This document shows positions 8,230-17,404 of a DNA stretch of 64,000 nt, piece after piece (the stretch's first letter is position 1; each line of letters opens with the position of its first letter). The notes under the pieces were generated by a model. It saw only the letters and a list, made by a program, of their open reading frames with translations, searched no databases and was not told the origin of the DNA. The stretch is from Cohnella nanjingensis. Its GTDB lineage: Bacteria; Bacillota; Bacilli; Paenibacillales; Paenibacillaceae. The stretch lies in assembly GCF_014212125.1 (NCBI RefSeq), contig NZ_JACJVP010000001.1:418548-482547 (forward strand). Reading direction: 5' to 3'. Position numbers and translations under genes: made by a program.

Positions 8230-9816
8230 TTATTTCTTCAAATATTCGTCGATTTGTCTTTGCTTCTCGGCGATGATTTTGTCTACCCCCGCCTTCTTCA
8301 GCTTGGCGATGAACTCGTTGTACTTCGCGTCGAGCTGCGCGTCCGAGCTGGAGCCGCTCTCGAGCACTTTGCGGTACTCGCCCACGACCGCCGAAACCTT
8401 GGAGATCTCGGACTTCACGGCGTCCGGATTGAAGTCGAAGCCCGCGATGACCGACTTCTGGAAGTTCGCCGGATCGGACAGGTATGCGATGAATTTCTTG
8501 TCCGTCTCGGTGGCGTTCGCCGATATTCTGGCGTTGGCCCATGGCGTGACCATCCACCATTGGTTGCCGAACACTTTGGTCGCGTCTTTGCCTTCCGGAT
8601 ATTTGTACTGATTGTCGCCGACCGCGATGAAGTCTTCACCTTCGATCCCGTAGAGGTACAGATCGCGTATTTCCTTGTCGGCGTAGATCAGGTTCAGCAG
8701 CATGAGAACCCGCTCCGGATTTTTGGAGTCCGGGGAGATGACGGTGAAGTTGCCGGCTTTGAACGAGCTGATCATCTTGAAGCCTTCGCCTTCCATCGAG
8801 ACGAAGTCGACTTTGGCGCCCGGCTCGATCTTCGAGAGCGACGCGATGCGGTCGCCCAGCCAGCCCTCCGGCGCGTTGCCGAAACTGCCTAGCGTCTTGA
8901 CGTCGGAGTTGGCGTCCGTCGTGACGGAAGACTTGCTGAACAGCGAGTCCTTTTCGATCAGCCCGGCGTTCCACCATCTTTGTTTCAGCTTCAGGAAGTC
9001 CTTGTACTGCTGGGATTCGAACTGGTTGATGACTTTCGGCTCATTGTTCAGCAGCATGCCGGGCGAGTTGTAGTCGTTGCTCGGCACGAATTCCCGCTGC
9101 GTCCCGTAGAAGGCCAAGCCCTGGTAGTCTCCCGTGTACTCGCCGTTATAACGAAAGCCGGATCTGCCCTTTTCGCCGGCCAACGCTTTGGTGAGGAACG
9201 ACTCGACATCCGCCACCGTCTTCAGGTTGTCGGGGCCGTAACCGTACTTCTCCGCGATATCGGAGCGGAAGTTATAGCCTTGCGGATACTCCAGCGGTCC
9301 AGGCACCGGGATGCCGTAGATTTTCCCCATGTACTTGTTCGTATCGACGTATTCGGCGGTCAGCCCTTTATACAAATCCGGCGCATATTGCTCGAACAAG
9401 TCCGTGATGTCCTTCGCGCCGCCCTTGGCGAGTACTTGCGCGTAGTTCTGCCACCAGCCGTTGTAGTAGAAGTCGAAGTTCTCCCCGGCGGCCAGCTTGA
9501 CCATGATCTGGTCTTTGTAGCTGTCCCACGGAATGTACTGGATGTCGAGCGTGGCTTGAATCTTGTCCTCCAGCTTCGCGTTCAGCACCTTCATGACCTC
9601 GTTGTAACGCTGCGGCTTGTCGCCTGGCAGAATCAGCTTCAGCTTGGCTTCGTCCAGCTTGGACGGTTGCGCGGAAGCGTTGGCGGCCGATCCCGTCGCC
9701 GGCGCGGACGGCGATGCGGACCCGTCGTTTCCTTTAGCGCCGCCTCCCGAACATCCGCCCAGCGCAAACGTCGCGGCCAGCATGACGGGCATGATTGCTT
9801 TCAAGCTTTTCTTCAT
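8230..9816 (-). CDS. extracellular solute-binding lipoprotein of a carbohydrate ABC importer
   Basis: The 528-residue protein starts with a lipoprotein signal peptide, MKKSLKAIM up to the lipobox FALGGC (Cys22), followed by a Gly/Ser/Ala-rich linker. Its length and the motifs PGDKPQRYNEV, DFYYNGWWQNYAQ and GIPVPGPLEYPQGYN are typical of the long LplA/YtcQ-type binding proteins of Paenibacillus and Bacillus. These bind oligosaccharides outside the membrane. Two permease genes lie directly upstream (gap of 61 bases) and form the importer with it. The ligand is not readable from sequence. No ATPase is encoded nearby. The start ATG has a GGGAGGG site. Confidence 0.9.
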   Translation of the reverse strand: MKKSLKAIMPVMLAATFALGGCSGGGAKGNDGSASPSAPATGSAANASAQPSKLDEAKLKLILPGDKPQRYNEVMKVLNAKLEDKIQATLDIQYIPWDSYKDQIMVKLAAGENFDFYYNGWWQNYAQVLAKGGAKDITDLFEQYAPDLYKGLTAEYVDTNKYMGKIYGIPVPGPLEYPQGYNFRSDIAEKYGYGPDNLKTVADVESFLTKALAGEKGRSGFRYNGEYTGDYQGLAFYGTQREFVPSNDYNSPGMLLNNEPKVINQFESQQYKDFLKLKQRWWNAGLIEKDSLFSKSSVTTDANSDVKTLGSFGNAPEGWLGDRIASLSKIEPGAKVDFVSMEGEGFKMISSFKAGNFTVISPDSKNPERVLMLLNLIYADKEIRDLYLYGIEGEDFIAVGDNQYKYPEGKDATKVFGNQWWMVTPWANARISANATETDKKFIAYLSDPANFQKSVIAGFDFNPDAVKSEISKVSAVVGEYRKVLESGSSSDAQLDAKYNEFIAKLKKAGVDKIIAEKQRQIDEYLKK

Positions 9817-9877
9817 TCCATAGACCCTCCCGATATCGTGTGTATATGCTTCTCCGCGATGCGGATTAACATCTGGC

Positions 9878-10756
9878 TCAGCCTTTGACGCTGCCGATCG
9901 TAAGCCCTTTGACGAAGTACCTCTGGACGTAAGGGTAGACCAGAATAATCGGCCCGATCGAGATGATCGTAGTCGCCATCTGGACGCCGTTGGAGGGCAC
10001 CTGGATGAACTGCGAGGTATCGACCTGGCTGGAGATGAACGTCAGATTGGAGATCATCTTCTTCAGCAGGAGCTGGACGGGCACGAGGCGGTCGGATTCG
10101 ATGAAGTTGAGCGACAGCCACCAGTCGTTCCAGTACGACAGCGCATAGAACAGCGCGATCGTGGCGAGACCCGGCGCGGACAACGGGATCACGATGCTGC
10201 GGAAGATGCGCATATGGCTGGCGCCGTCGATTCTCGCCGACTCGATGATCTCCCGCGGCAGCGTCTCGAAGAAGCTCTTGAGCACGAACATATTGAACGG
10301 ATTGACCAAATAGGGCAGGATCAGGACCCAAAGCGTGTCCTTCAGATGCAAATACTTCGTGATCAAGATGTACCAGGGCACCAGACCGCCGCTGAAAAGC
10401 ATGGTGACGAGCACGTAGCCCAGGATGGCGCCGCGGAATTTCATCTCCCGCTGCGCCAGCGGATACGCGAGCAACCCGGTTACGAACAGCGCGGCCAACG
10501 TGCCGATCACGGTTACCGCCGCGCTCACGAGGAACGATTGGGTGATCGCGTTCAGCCGGAATACCGTCTCGTAAGAGAACGTCGTAAATTGGCTGGGGAT
10601 GAGCGAGAATCCCTGATCCCGCAACACCGACTCCGACTCGAACGAGCTGCCCAGCACGATGAGGAACGGGACGAGGCAGCATACGCCGATCGATGCGAAA
10701 AACAAATAGTTGAACGTCTGGAATAGCCGATATCCGGCCGTCTTATGCTCGATCAT
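9878..10756 (-). CDS. carbohydrate ABC importer permease, LplC/MalG type
   Basis: The 292-residue integral membrane protein has about six predicted helices. The cytoplasmic EAA loop reads IIESARIDGASHMRIFRSIVIP, which docks the ATPase. The YYWNDWW-like segment LSYWNDWWLSLNFI is typical of the second permease in LplABC-type importers. The end TIGSVKG is typical too. It lies 27 bases downstream of the other permease gene and 61 bases upstream of the binding-protein gene, all on one strand, so the three make an operon. It acts in the cytoplasmic membrane as a half of the translocation channel. Confidence 0.92.
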   Translation of the reverse strand: MIEHKTAGYRLFQTFNYLFFASIGVCCLVPFLIVLGSSFESESVLRDQGFSLIPSQFTTFSYETVFRLNAITQSFLVSAAVTVIGTLAALFVTGLLAYPLAQREMKFRGAILGYVLVTMLFSGGLVPWYILITKYLHLKDTLWVLILPYLVNPFNMFVLKSFFETLPREIIESARIDGASHMRIFRSIVIPLSAPGLATIALFYALSYWNDWWLSLNFIESDRLVPVQLLLKKMISNLTFISSQVDTSQFIQVPSNGVQMATTIISIGPIILVYPYVQRYFVKGLTIGSVKG

Positions 10757-10783
10757 GGAGCCGCTCCTTCCTGGATGTCTGCG

Positions 10784-11794
10784 TCAGTACAGCACGCCTT
10801 TGTCTTCGTCGCTTAGCTTCTTGGACACCCAATTGGCCGCCACGATCATGATGAAGCCCATAAGCGATTGGTAGAGTCCGATCGCGGACGTCATTCCCAT
10901 ATCGCCAAACGTCCGCATCGAGCGGAATACGTACGTATCGATCACGTCCGTAGTCGAATAGAGCTGGCCGTTGTCGCCGACAAGCGCGTAGATCATCCCG
11001 AAGTCTCCGTAGAAGATCCGGCCGACCGCCAGGATCAGCAGCACAAGGATCGTCGGCCGAAGCTGGGGGAGCAGGATGCGCGTCACTTGCTGCAGACGGT
11101 TCGCCCCGTCGATGCGGGCCGCCTCGTAATATTCGGGATTGATGCCCGTGATCGCCGCGAGATAGATGACGACGCCGTATCCGGTCGACTTCCACAAGTG
11201 GACGATCACGAGAATGGCCGGCCACAAGCCTGGACGGCTCATGAACTCCACCTTCGCGAACCCGAGCGCGGCCAGGAGATGATTGATGATCCCCTTGTCC
11301 GTGGCCAGGAACGTGCCGAGAAACAGCGAGACCACGATCCACGAGATGAAGTAAGGGAAGAAGATAAAGGTCTGGAACGTCCGCGCCGCGATCCGGCTCC
11401 GGATCTCGCTGAGCAGAATCGCCGTGAGCACGGAGACGAACGTCCCGATCCCGATGAACAACACGTTCAGGAACAGCGTGTTGTACGTCACGCGGAACAA
11501 ATCGGGCGAAGTGAAGAAAAACTCGAAGTTGTCGAAGCCCGCCCACGGACTGCCGAAGATGCCGTCCGCGAAGTTGTAGTTCTTAAACGCGATGATGACC
11601 CCGAGCATCGGCAAGTAATGGAAGATCAAGAAAAACAAGATGCCGGGGAGCGCCATCCAATAAAGCGCGCCCGTGCCGGAGAAGCGGAACCGCTTTTTGC
11701 GTTCGCTTCTCGTCGTGATGCCAGATGCTTTGTGTGCTTGCAGTCGCAATTGACCGCCTCCCTCTGCCGATGATGGCTTTGTGTCCCCCATCAT
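10784..11794 (-). CDS. carbohydrate ABC importer permease, LplB/MalF type
   Basis: The 336-residue membrane protein begins with a cytoplasmic tail of about 45 residues (KRFRFSGTGALYWMALPGI) and has six helices. Its EAA loop is YYEAARIDGANRLQQVTRILLP. The segment MLGVIIAFKNYNFADGIFGSPWAGF is the hallmark of LplB/YteP-type permeases. It is the first gene of the importer operon 11794 to 8230. The start at 11794 has no strong ribosome binding site (GGAG lies 14 bases away), so a slightly later start is possible. The regulator gene upstream encodes a membrane AraC sensor that probably controls this operon. The order and the family make this assignment firm, while the sugar remains unknown. Confidence 0.9.
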   Translation of the reverse strand: MMGDTKPSSAEGGGQLRLQAHKASGITTRSERKKRFRFSGTGALYWMALPGILFFLIFHYLPMLGVIIAFKNYNFADGIFGSPWAGFDNFEFFFTSPDLFRVTYNTLFLNVLFIGIGTFVSVLTAILLSEIRSRIAARTFQTFIFFPYFISWIVVSLFLGTFLATDKGIINHLLAALGFAKVEFMSRPGLWPAILVIVHLWKSTGYGVVIYLAAITGINPEYYEAARIDGANRLQQVTRILLPQLRPTILVLLILAVGRIFYGDFGMIYALVGDNGQLYSTTDVIDTYVFRSMRTFGDMGMTSAIGLYQSLMGFIMIVAANWVSKKLSDEDKGVLY

Positions 11795-11907
11795 GGCATA
11801 TCCCGGTCTCCGAAATACACTCTGAATATCGCTTCGGACTCAGAAATCCGGCAATAAATCCAATTTTGTAGTCGATCTCGCGGATTGGAGCCGTATCCAT
11901 AGGTGCA

Positions 11908-11955
11908 AAATGCAAAAAAATGCGCCCGTATCGCCGCTTCGGCGGGACACGGACG
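11908..11955 (-). terminator. terminator behind the membrane AraC regulator gene
   Basis: On the minus strand CCGT...CGCC pairs imperfectly with GGCG...ACGG around a GAAG loop and is followed by ATTTTTTTGC. It lies about 20-60 bases behind the regulator stop codon, so the downstream importer operon must have its own promoter within 11795-11907. I could not identify its boxes with confidence. Confidence 0.55.
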
Positions 11956-11973
11956 GATCATGGCACTCGCGTC

Positions 11974-14316
11974 TTAGCTCGATTCCGGGGAAGTCCCGGT
12001 CCATTTGCGGCAGGCGAGCGGCGTCATGCCGAACTCCTTTTTGAATACATAATAAAAGTAATTGCTGGAGCTGAACCCGGCCATCTCGGCGATGTCGCCA
12101 ATGATCATGTCCGATTGCTCGACGAGCTCCCTCGCCTTGGCCAACCGCTTGCGGTTGATCGTTTCGTGGACGGTCGTGCCGAGGTGTTCGTTGAACAGCT
12201 TGTTGACGTAGCTGACCGAGTAGCCCAGATGCTCAGCCACGTCCGTGACCGAGAAGTCCGTCGAACGGTAACGCTCCTCAATGAACTTCAGCCCTTTTTC
12301 GATCATGCCCGCGTTTTTGGACTTGCGGTCCTCTTCTTTGGGCTCTGCCGCCTCCGCCAGCCGATCCGCCATCCAAGCCGCGATCTCCTCGCACGATTCC
12401 ATCGCCGTCAGATGGGCGTAGATCTCGTCGTAGCGCATCGCGGGGCGGTCGAAGGCGCGGCCCGGCAACCCTTGAACGGCCTTCAGAACGTTCAGCATCG
12501 CCTGGGCTGCCCCTGCGAAGAAGTCGGCGCCCCCTTGGCTATCCATACTGCCGAGCATCTGGCGGACCGCCTCCGTCAATTTGTGCGGCTTGCCGAGCCG
12601 GATGACGTCCACGATCGCCTTTTCCTTGTCCGCGGCATACTCGGAGCGTCCGGCTTGCTCGTTCTTGCCGCCGACGAACAGACGTCCGGGTCCGTGGAAT
12701 AGGCGACCTTGCGTAGCGGCCAGCGCGCTCTCGTAGGCGTATGCCGCCTCGGCTAGCGTCTCAACCGCATCGCCGACGCCCACGGTCACGCTGAGCTTCA
12801 AGTATTCGCGGATGTTGCGCTGTACGGCCTCCAACTCCTGCATGAGCTCGTCGTCCCGGTCCGCCGGCGCCTCTACGATAACGGCGACATGATCGGCTCC
12901 GATATCGACGGGTATCGGCCGGCGCTGTTCGGCCAACGTCTCCCCCGCGATATTGCCCATCGCGTACCGGATGAGGAAGCGACTCTCGGCGTCGTAAGCC
13001 GCTTCGAATCGGCGGTATTGATCGACGCGCAGGAGGAAGACGAGGATTCGCGAATCCGAACGCGGCTTCATGCCGTGCTCGGCGATCCTGGCATTAAAGG
13101 AGCCGCTGCGGCTCTCTTCGTAGCCCAGCAGCAGGCCGCGGAGGAACTGCTCCCTCAGCAGCCTCCGCGAACGGAAGGACAATCGTTCGAGCGACTCGTT
13201 ATTCTCGATGACTTTGGCGAATGCGCGCGAGATCGTCTCGAGGTCATCTTCGCCCGCGGTATGGTGCGCCCCTCGGATATGCTTTCTCGCGAACTGGGTC
13301 AGCGAACGGATGGGAAAATAGATTCGCCGCGACAGCAGGATCGACAAGAGCAGGCTGGCCGCGATCAGCGTGCCGCTGCTGAGCAGCGTGATGTTGCGGA
13401 TATGGATCAGGCTCTTGAACAGCGCCGTATACGGATAGATTCCGATATAGACGAAGCCCGTGCTCTCCAGGTTGGTCTTCTGATAGGCAATGACGTATTT
13501 CTGCCCGTCGGCCGTCCGCACCATCGTTCCCGACGTTCGCCCGCCGCGTTCGATATCGTCGTAATATCGGAAGCGCGAGCGCGAATCGGAGAAAAGAGCG
13601 GAATCGGGCGCCGTGATGAATTCCCCGTCATCCTGCAAGATATAGAGCTGATTGACCGGGTTGTCCGCCATATGGGCCAATAGGTCGTGCAGCTGGACGT
13701 TGTCGATGTTGATGACCATCGCTCCCTGGAAGCGGTCCGAACCCGAAGCGGGTTCGGACATAAGGAGGGAGAGCGTCGGATTGCCCGGCGGGAGCCCCGG
13801 CATATCGTGACGGAGAAAGTACGGAATCTTGGGAGAACGGTATCTGTACTCTTGCAGGACTGCCGTGATTTCCTTGTCCGGGAAGCTGTCGATGGTCATA
13901 TTGGGATACGCGGTGGAGACCACTATGTTCAGCTGTCGATTGTACAAATAGATGGAGCGTACGATTGGATTCGACTGAATATACCGGTTCAGCCGGGTGA
14001 ACAGTAGATGCTGCTCGAAGACGTCCACGGGATCGTCCGAGAACATGGCCGCGTAAACGGATTTGTCGTCGTACAAGTCGTAGCCGTCTTTGATGATGGA
14101 CGTATACAAGTAATTGGAGACGTTCTGCGTCTGAGCGAGCATGCGATGGGACAGCTCGTCCAGTTCCCCCTTCATGATCCGGTCCGCGTTCCAATAGTAG
14201 AGTCCGAATACGAGGAAAATATTCAGGATGTTGAGGAGGATAAAGGACAATAGCAGCTTGGCATACGTACTTTTCCGCAACGAAAAGAACGCCATTCGCG
14301 ACGGATTCCACTTCAT
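11974..14316 (-). CDS. membrane-bound AraC-family regulator (YesS-like sensor)
   Basis: The protein of about 780 residues combines a membrane sensor with a DNA-binding domain. A first helix lies near residues 15-37 (KLLLSFILLNILNIFLVFGL) and a second near 300 (ITLLSSGTLIAASLLLSIL). An extracellular sensing region, probably dCACHE-like, lies between them. The C-terminal ~100 residues form a double helix-turn-helix of the AraC type (FSVTDVAEHLGYSVSYVNKLFNEHLG and the final YVFKKEFGMTPLACRK). Such one-component regulators in Paenibacillaceae usually control the importer operon beside them, here the genes 11794-8230. The start at 14316 gives MKWNPSRMAFFSLRKS; a frame extension upstream to 14403 looks non-coding. 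The ribosome binding site is weak, so the start is uncertain by a few codons. Confidence 0.85.
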   Translation of the reverse strand: MKWNPSRMAFFSLRKSTYAKLLLSFILLNILNIFLVFGLYYWNADRIMKGELDELSHRMLAQTQNVSNYLYTSIIKDGYDLYDDKSVYAAMFSDDPVDVFEQHLLFTRLNRYIQSNPIVRSIYLYNRQLNIVVSTAYPNMTIDSFPDKEITAVLQEYRYRSPKIPYFLRHDMPGLPPGNPTLSLLMSEPASGSDRFQGAMVINIDNVQLHDLLAHMADNPVNQLYILQDDGEFITAPDSALFSDSRSRFRYYDDIERGGRTSGTMVRTADGQKYVIAYQKTNLESTGFVYIGIYPYTALFKSLIHIRNITLLSSGTLIAASLLLSILLSRRIYFPIRSLTQFARKHIRGAHHTAGEDDLETISRAFAKVIENNESLERLSFRSRRLLREQFLRGLLLGYEESRSGSFNARIAEHGMKPRSDSRILVFLLRVDQYRRFEAAYDAESRFLIRYAMGNIAGETLAEQRRPIPVDIGADHVAVIVEAPADRDDELMQELEAVQRNIREYLKLSVTVGVGDAVETLAEAAYAYESALAATQGRLFHGPGRLFVGGKNEQAGRSEYAADKEKAIVDVIRLGKPHKLTEAVRQMLGSMDSQGGADFFAGAAQAMLNVLKAVQGLPGRAFDRPAMRYDEIYAHLTAMESCEEIAAWMADRLAEAAEPKEEDRKSKNAGMIEKGLKFIEERYRSTDFSVTDVAEHLGYSVSYVNKLFNEHLGTTVHETINRKRLAKARELVEQSDMIIGDIAEMAGFSSSNYFYYVFKKEFGMTPLACRKWTGTSPESS

Positions 14317-14472
14317 CGTCTTCCCGCACCCTCTTCCAGGCATTTGAAACAGATGGAACCTATTATAATAGAAACGAACGGCAGCCGGCACGCTTTTTCC
14401 CAAAACGGGAAACGGCCGCCTGCGCGCTTCCCCCCTTAAACGAGAAACGGCCGGCGGCCGGTGCGGTTTGAT

Positions 14473-16518
14473 TCAATCCGAGGATCGGCCGACGAGGATG
14501 CCGTCGGCCGGCGGCACGGTGCGATGACGGACGCGTCCGTCCGACCATCGGTACGCGATCTGCGCAGGCGTCTCTCCGCGATTGACAGCGACCAGAAAGC
14601 GCTCCTCGCCTGCCGCGAGCAATCGGTAGACCATTTGGCCTTCGGTTCGGTCGACGCGGATCGCTTCATACGCATGGGCCTCCAAGCAGCTTGCGATAAA
14701 CGATCCGGCGGCGGCGGCCCCGAACCGGACGCGCGCGACGGAAGGCAGCGTGCCGACCCAGACGACCTCGCCCGCGCCGCAGCGCTTGCGCGCCGCGGCC
14801 GGACACCCGTCCTCGAAATGTCCGAACACCTCGACTTCGGCGGACGCGCCGGTCAGATCTTGTCTGTACCTGGCGCCGATGCCGGACGCCTGAGAGCCAT
14901 CGACGGCATCCCATTCCCATGCGACGCGGTCCGAGACCGACACTTCCAGCGGCGCCAGGCCGAGCAGCTCCTGGACGAGGGAGCGCGAGACGATCGTTCC
15001 CGTCTCATCGTACATGCCGGCACACGCTTCCAGCACCAGCTTGCCTCCGCCTTCGGCGAAGAGCTTCAGCGAGGTCCGCTCTTCCTCGTCCAGCGCGAAC
15101 GCGGCCGGGACGTACAGCACCTTCAATCCTTCGCCGAGCGCCCGCGGCAGATGGTCGCCGTGGATGAACCGGACGGGAAGGCCGGCTTCGCAGGCGGACG
15201 TATAAGCGCCGTACAGCCCCTGCGCATAGAGCCGCTCGCCTCGGTTCGCCGCGAAGGCGAACAAGTCGGCGGTCCTCGACACGTAGATGCCGTTGACCGG
15301 CGGCACGCGCGACGCGCCGCGGAAATCCACGCGCGAGAGCAGCTTCCTGGCGATATCGCCCGCCGCTTCGGTACGCTCGGACGGTCCCCCGTCCAGCGCC
15401 GTCAGGCCGAAGCCGGGCGATTCGAGCCCCGAGGGCTCGGGCCGCCACTGCCAATACAGGACGCCCGTGGCGCCTCCGGCGATCGCGTGCCAATTCCAGA
15501 GGCGGATCTCCTCCGGCGTCGCGACCGGACTGCCTTCGATCCCCCACAGCCCGCCGCCGGATTGGAGCTCCGTCTGCCAGAACGGCTTGCCGTCGGCTGC
15601 GGCGGCAACCAGCTCCACGTGCATCAGATGCTGGACAAAATCGTTATCCATCAGCCACTTGGGGAAGCTCGTCAGGCCGAAGTGCTCGACGCGGTCCGCG
15701 AGCAGGAACTCGTCGGTCAACGTCTGCCCGAGCCCGCCTTCGGCGCATTGACCCAGGTAGCCGCTGAACGGGACGTGCGTCATCGCCTTTTTGCCCGGCG
15801 CCGCTTCCTGGACGGCGCGCACGCGGGAGGAGAGCCAATCGGCGTGATTGTCCAGCCAGAATCGGCGCCAGTCCATCATGTCCGGATACGTCCCGAACCG
15901 GACCGGAGGCCCCACGTCCTCCCAACCGGCGTATGCGCGGTGCCAGGAGCGATTCAGCGCCTCCACGGTGCCGTACTTGCGTTGCAGCCATCCCGCGAAC
16001 TTGCGGCGCGAATGCTCGCAGTAGCAGAACAAGACGTCCGGATAGTCGAACGCCGGATCGATATGAGGTTCGTTCCAGACGTCGAAGCCGATGACGGCCT
16101 CGGAATCCGCGAAGCGGGAGGCGGCCGCCGCCAGGAACCGGTTGGCGAGCGCCTCGACCTCGGGCTTGTCCCGGCATAGCCCCGGCCAGCCGCCGGACGG
16201 GATGTTGGCCGCGCCGCTGAACGTCAGCCTGCGTCCGTCGTGGCCGCAGTAGCAGGCATCCGGATGAAGGCGCTCCAGCCAATACGGCGCGCCCTCCGGG
16301 ATCAGATTGATGACGACCTTGAGGCCCTTGGTCTCCGCGAGGCCGACGAGCCGTTCCAGATCGTCGAAGTCGAATTCGCCGGGCCGGCGCTCGGACCAGG
16401 ACCAGACCGCCCACAGCTTGACGATATTGAAGCCGGTGTCCGCGATATGCTTCACGTCCCGTTCCCAATCGGCAGGACCGGGGAACGGCGGACGATAATA
16501 TTGCGTGCCAAAATACAA
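14473..16518 (-). CDS. beta-galactosidase, glycoside hydrolase family 42
   Basis: The 681-residue protein has the length and motifs of GH42 beta-galactosidases. The N-terminus YFGTQYYRPPFPGP starts the TIM barrel. The acid/base Glu150 lies in FDVWNEPH and the nucleophile Glu317 in PFWQTELQSG. Several Cys residues (HPDACYCGHDG, LFCYCEHS) resemble the zinc site of the Thermus enzyme. A central trimerisation (ATPase-like fold) domain and a C-terminal beta domain follow. There is no signal peptide, so it acts in the cytoplasm on imported oligosaccharides. It is the last gene of the operon with two permeases, a binding protein and four Gfo/Idh oxidoreductases, with only 45 bases between it and the permease gene. 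Specificity for beta-galactosides is a family expectation; arabinosides or rare sugars are possible. Confidence 0.9.
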   Translation of the reverse strand: MYFGTQYYRPPFPGPADWERDVKHIADTGFNIVKLWAVWSWSERRPGEFDFDDLERLVGLAETKGLKVVINLIPEGAPYWLERLHPDACYCGHDGRRLTFSGAANIPSGGWPGLCRDKPEVEALANRFLAAAASRFADSEAVIGFDVWNEPHIDPAFDYPDVLFCYCEHSRRKFAGWLQRKYGTVEALNRSWHRAYAGWEDVGPPVRFGTYPDMMDWRRFWLDNHADWLSSRVRAVQEAAPGKKAMTHVPFSGYLGQCAEGGLGQTLTDEFLLADRVEHFGLTSFPKWLMDNDFVQHLMHVELVAAAADGKPFWQTELQSGGGLWGIEGSPVATPEEIRLWNWHAIAGGATGVLYWQWRPEPSGLESPGFGLTALDGGPSERTEAAGDIARKLLSRVDFRGASRVPPVNGIYVSRTADLFAFAANRGERLYAQGLYGAYTSACEAGLPVRFIHGDHLPRALGEGLKVLYVPAAFALDEEERTSLKLFAEGGGKLVLEACAGMYDETGTIVSRSLVQELLGLAPLEVSVSDRVAWEWDAVDGSQASGIGARYRQDLTGASAEVEVFGHFEDGCPAAARKRCGAGEVVWVGTLPSVARVRFGAAAAGSFIASCLEAHAYEAIRVDRTEGQMVYRLLAAGEERFLVAVNRGETPAQIAYRWSDGRVRHRTVPPADGILVGRSSD

Positions 16519-16563
16519 GTTCGTTTCCTCCCAGCGATGTAATGAAGCCGCGCGGCATGGGTT

Positions 16564-17397
16564 CTAGCCTTTGACCGCGCCGCCCGTCGTGCCTTCTGCC
16601 AGATACTTCTGGATAAAAAAGCCGATCACGATGATCGGCATCATCGTCATGGTCGCGGCCGCGCTGCTTTTGCCCCAGTCGACCGATACGGATCCGACGA
16701 ACCGGGAGATGCCGACGGGAAGCGTGTAGGTGTCCATGTTGGTCAGTTGAAGCGAAAAGACGAGCTCGTTCCAGGAATATTGCATGGACAGAATGAAGGC
16801 GGCCGTCAGTCCGGGCAGAATGACCGGCATGACGATCCGCCAGAAAGCCTGCATCTTGGAGCAGCCGTCGATCTGCGCGGCCTGCTCCAGCTCCGGCGGC
16901 ACGTCCTTCAGGAAGCTGATGGCGAGCCAGACGACGAACGGCAAGTTCACCGCGGTATGGGCCAGCACCGGTCCCACGTACGTGCCGAGCAACCCGGCGG
17001 CGTGAATCATGACGAAGAGCGGCAACAGCATCGTAACGGCCGGCACGAGCTTGCCTAGCATGAAAAAGTTCGTCAGCAGACCCGCGCTCCGGATGCCGAA
17101 CGCCGTCAGGCCGTAGGCGCACAGCGCGCCGAGCCCGACGGACAGCAGCGAGGAAACGGCTGCCACGACGGCGCTGTTCAGGAAATAAGCGCCGAAGTCC
17201 CCGTTGGCGAACGCCTTGCCGTAGTTGTCCAGCGTCGGAACGAACAGCCATTTGACCGGCACGGTGAAAATGTCTTTCTGTTTCTTGAACGAGGTCAGCA
17301 CGACCATCAGGATCGGAATGACCGTCCATAGGGCGAACGCAACCAGAATCAAGCCTTTGACGCCTGTCCTCGCCGTCTTTGTCGTCATGCGGTTCAT
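16564..17397 (-). CDS. sugar ABC importer permease, MalG type
   Basis: The 277-residue membrane protein has six helices and the EAA loop PPELEQAAQIDGCSKMQAFWRIVMP. The segment NELVFSLQLTN is conserved in MalG-type permeases (the AWNEF position), and the C-terminal YLAEGTTGGAVKG is typical. It follows the partner permease with an 8-base spacing and precedes the GH42 gene. It should work with the binding protein at 18371 and with an ATPase encoded elsewhere. Confidence 0.92.
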   Translation of the reverse strand: MNRMTTKTARTGVKGLILVAFALWTVIPILMVVLTSFKKQKDIFTVPVKWLFVPTLDNYGKAFANGDFGAYFLNSAVVAAVSSLLSVGLGALCAYGLTAFGIRSAGLLTNFFMLGKLVPAVTMLLPLFVMIHAAGLLGTYVGPVLAHTAVNLPFVVWLAISFLKDVPPELEQAAQIDGCSKMQAFWRIVMPVILPGLTAAFILSMQYSWNELVFSLQLTNMDTYTLPVGISRFVGSVSVDWGKSSAAATMTMMPIIVIGFFIQKYLAEGTTGGAVKG

Positions 17398-17404
17398 CCC
17401 CTTT

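Noticed and set aside
14461-16179. Plus-strand open frame of 572 codons antisense to the GH42 gene
   Set aside because: The protein is Arg/Gly/Ala-rich without domains, while the minus strand has all GH42 motifs. High GC content explains the long frame.
15644-17329. Minus-strand open frame of 561 codons crossing the GH42 and permease genes
   Set aside because: It lies in another frame of the same strand over two well-supported genes and contains only Arg-rich, low-information sequence.
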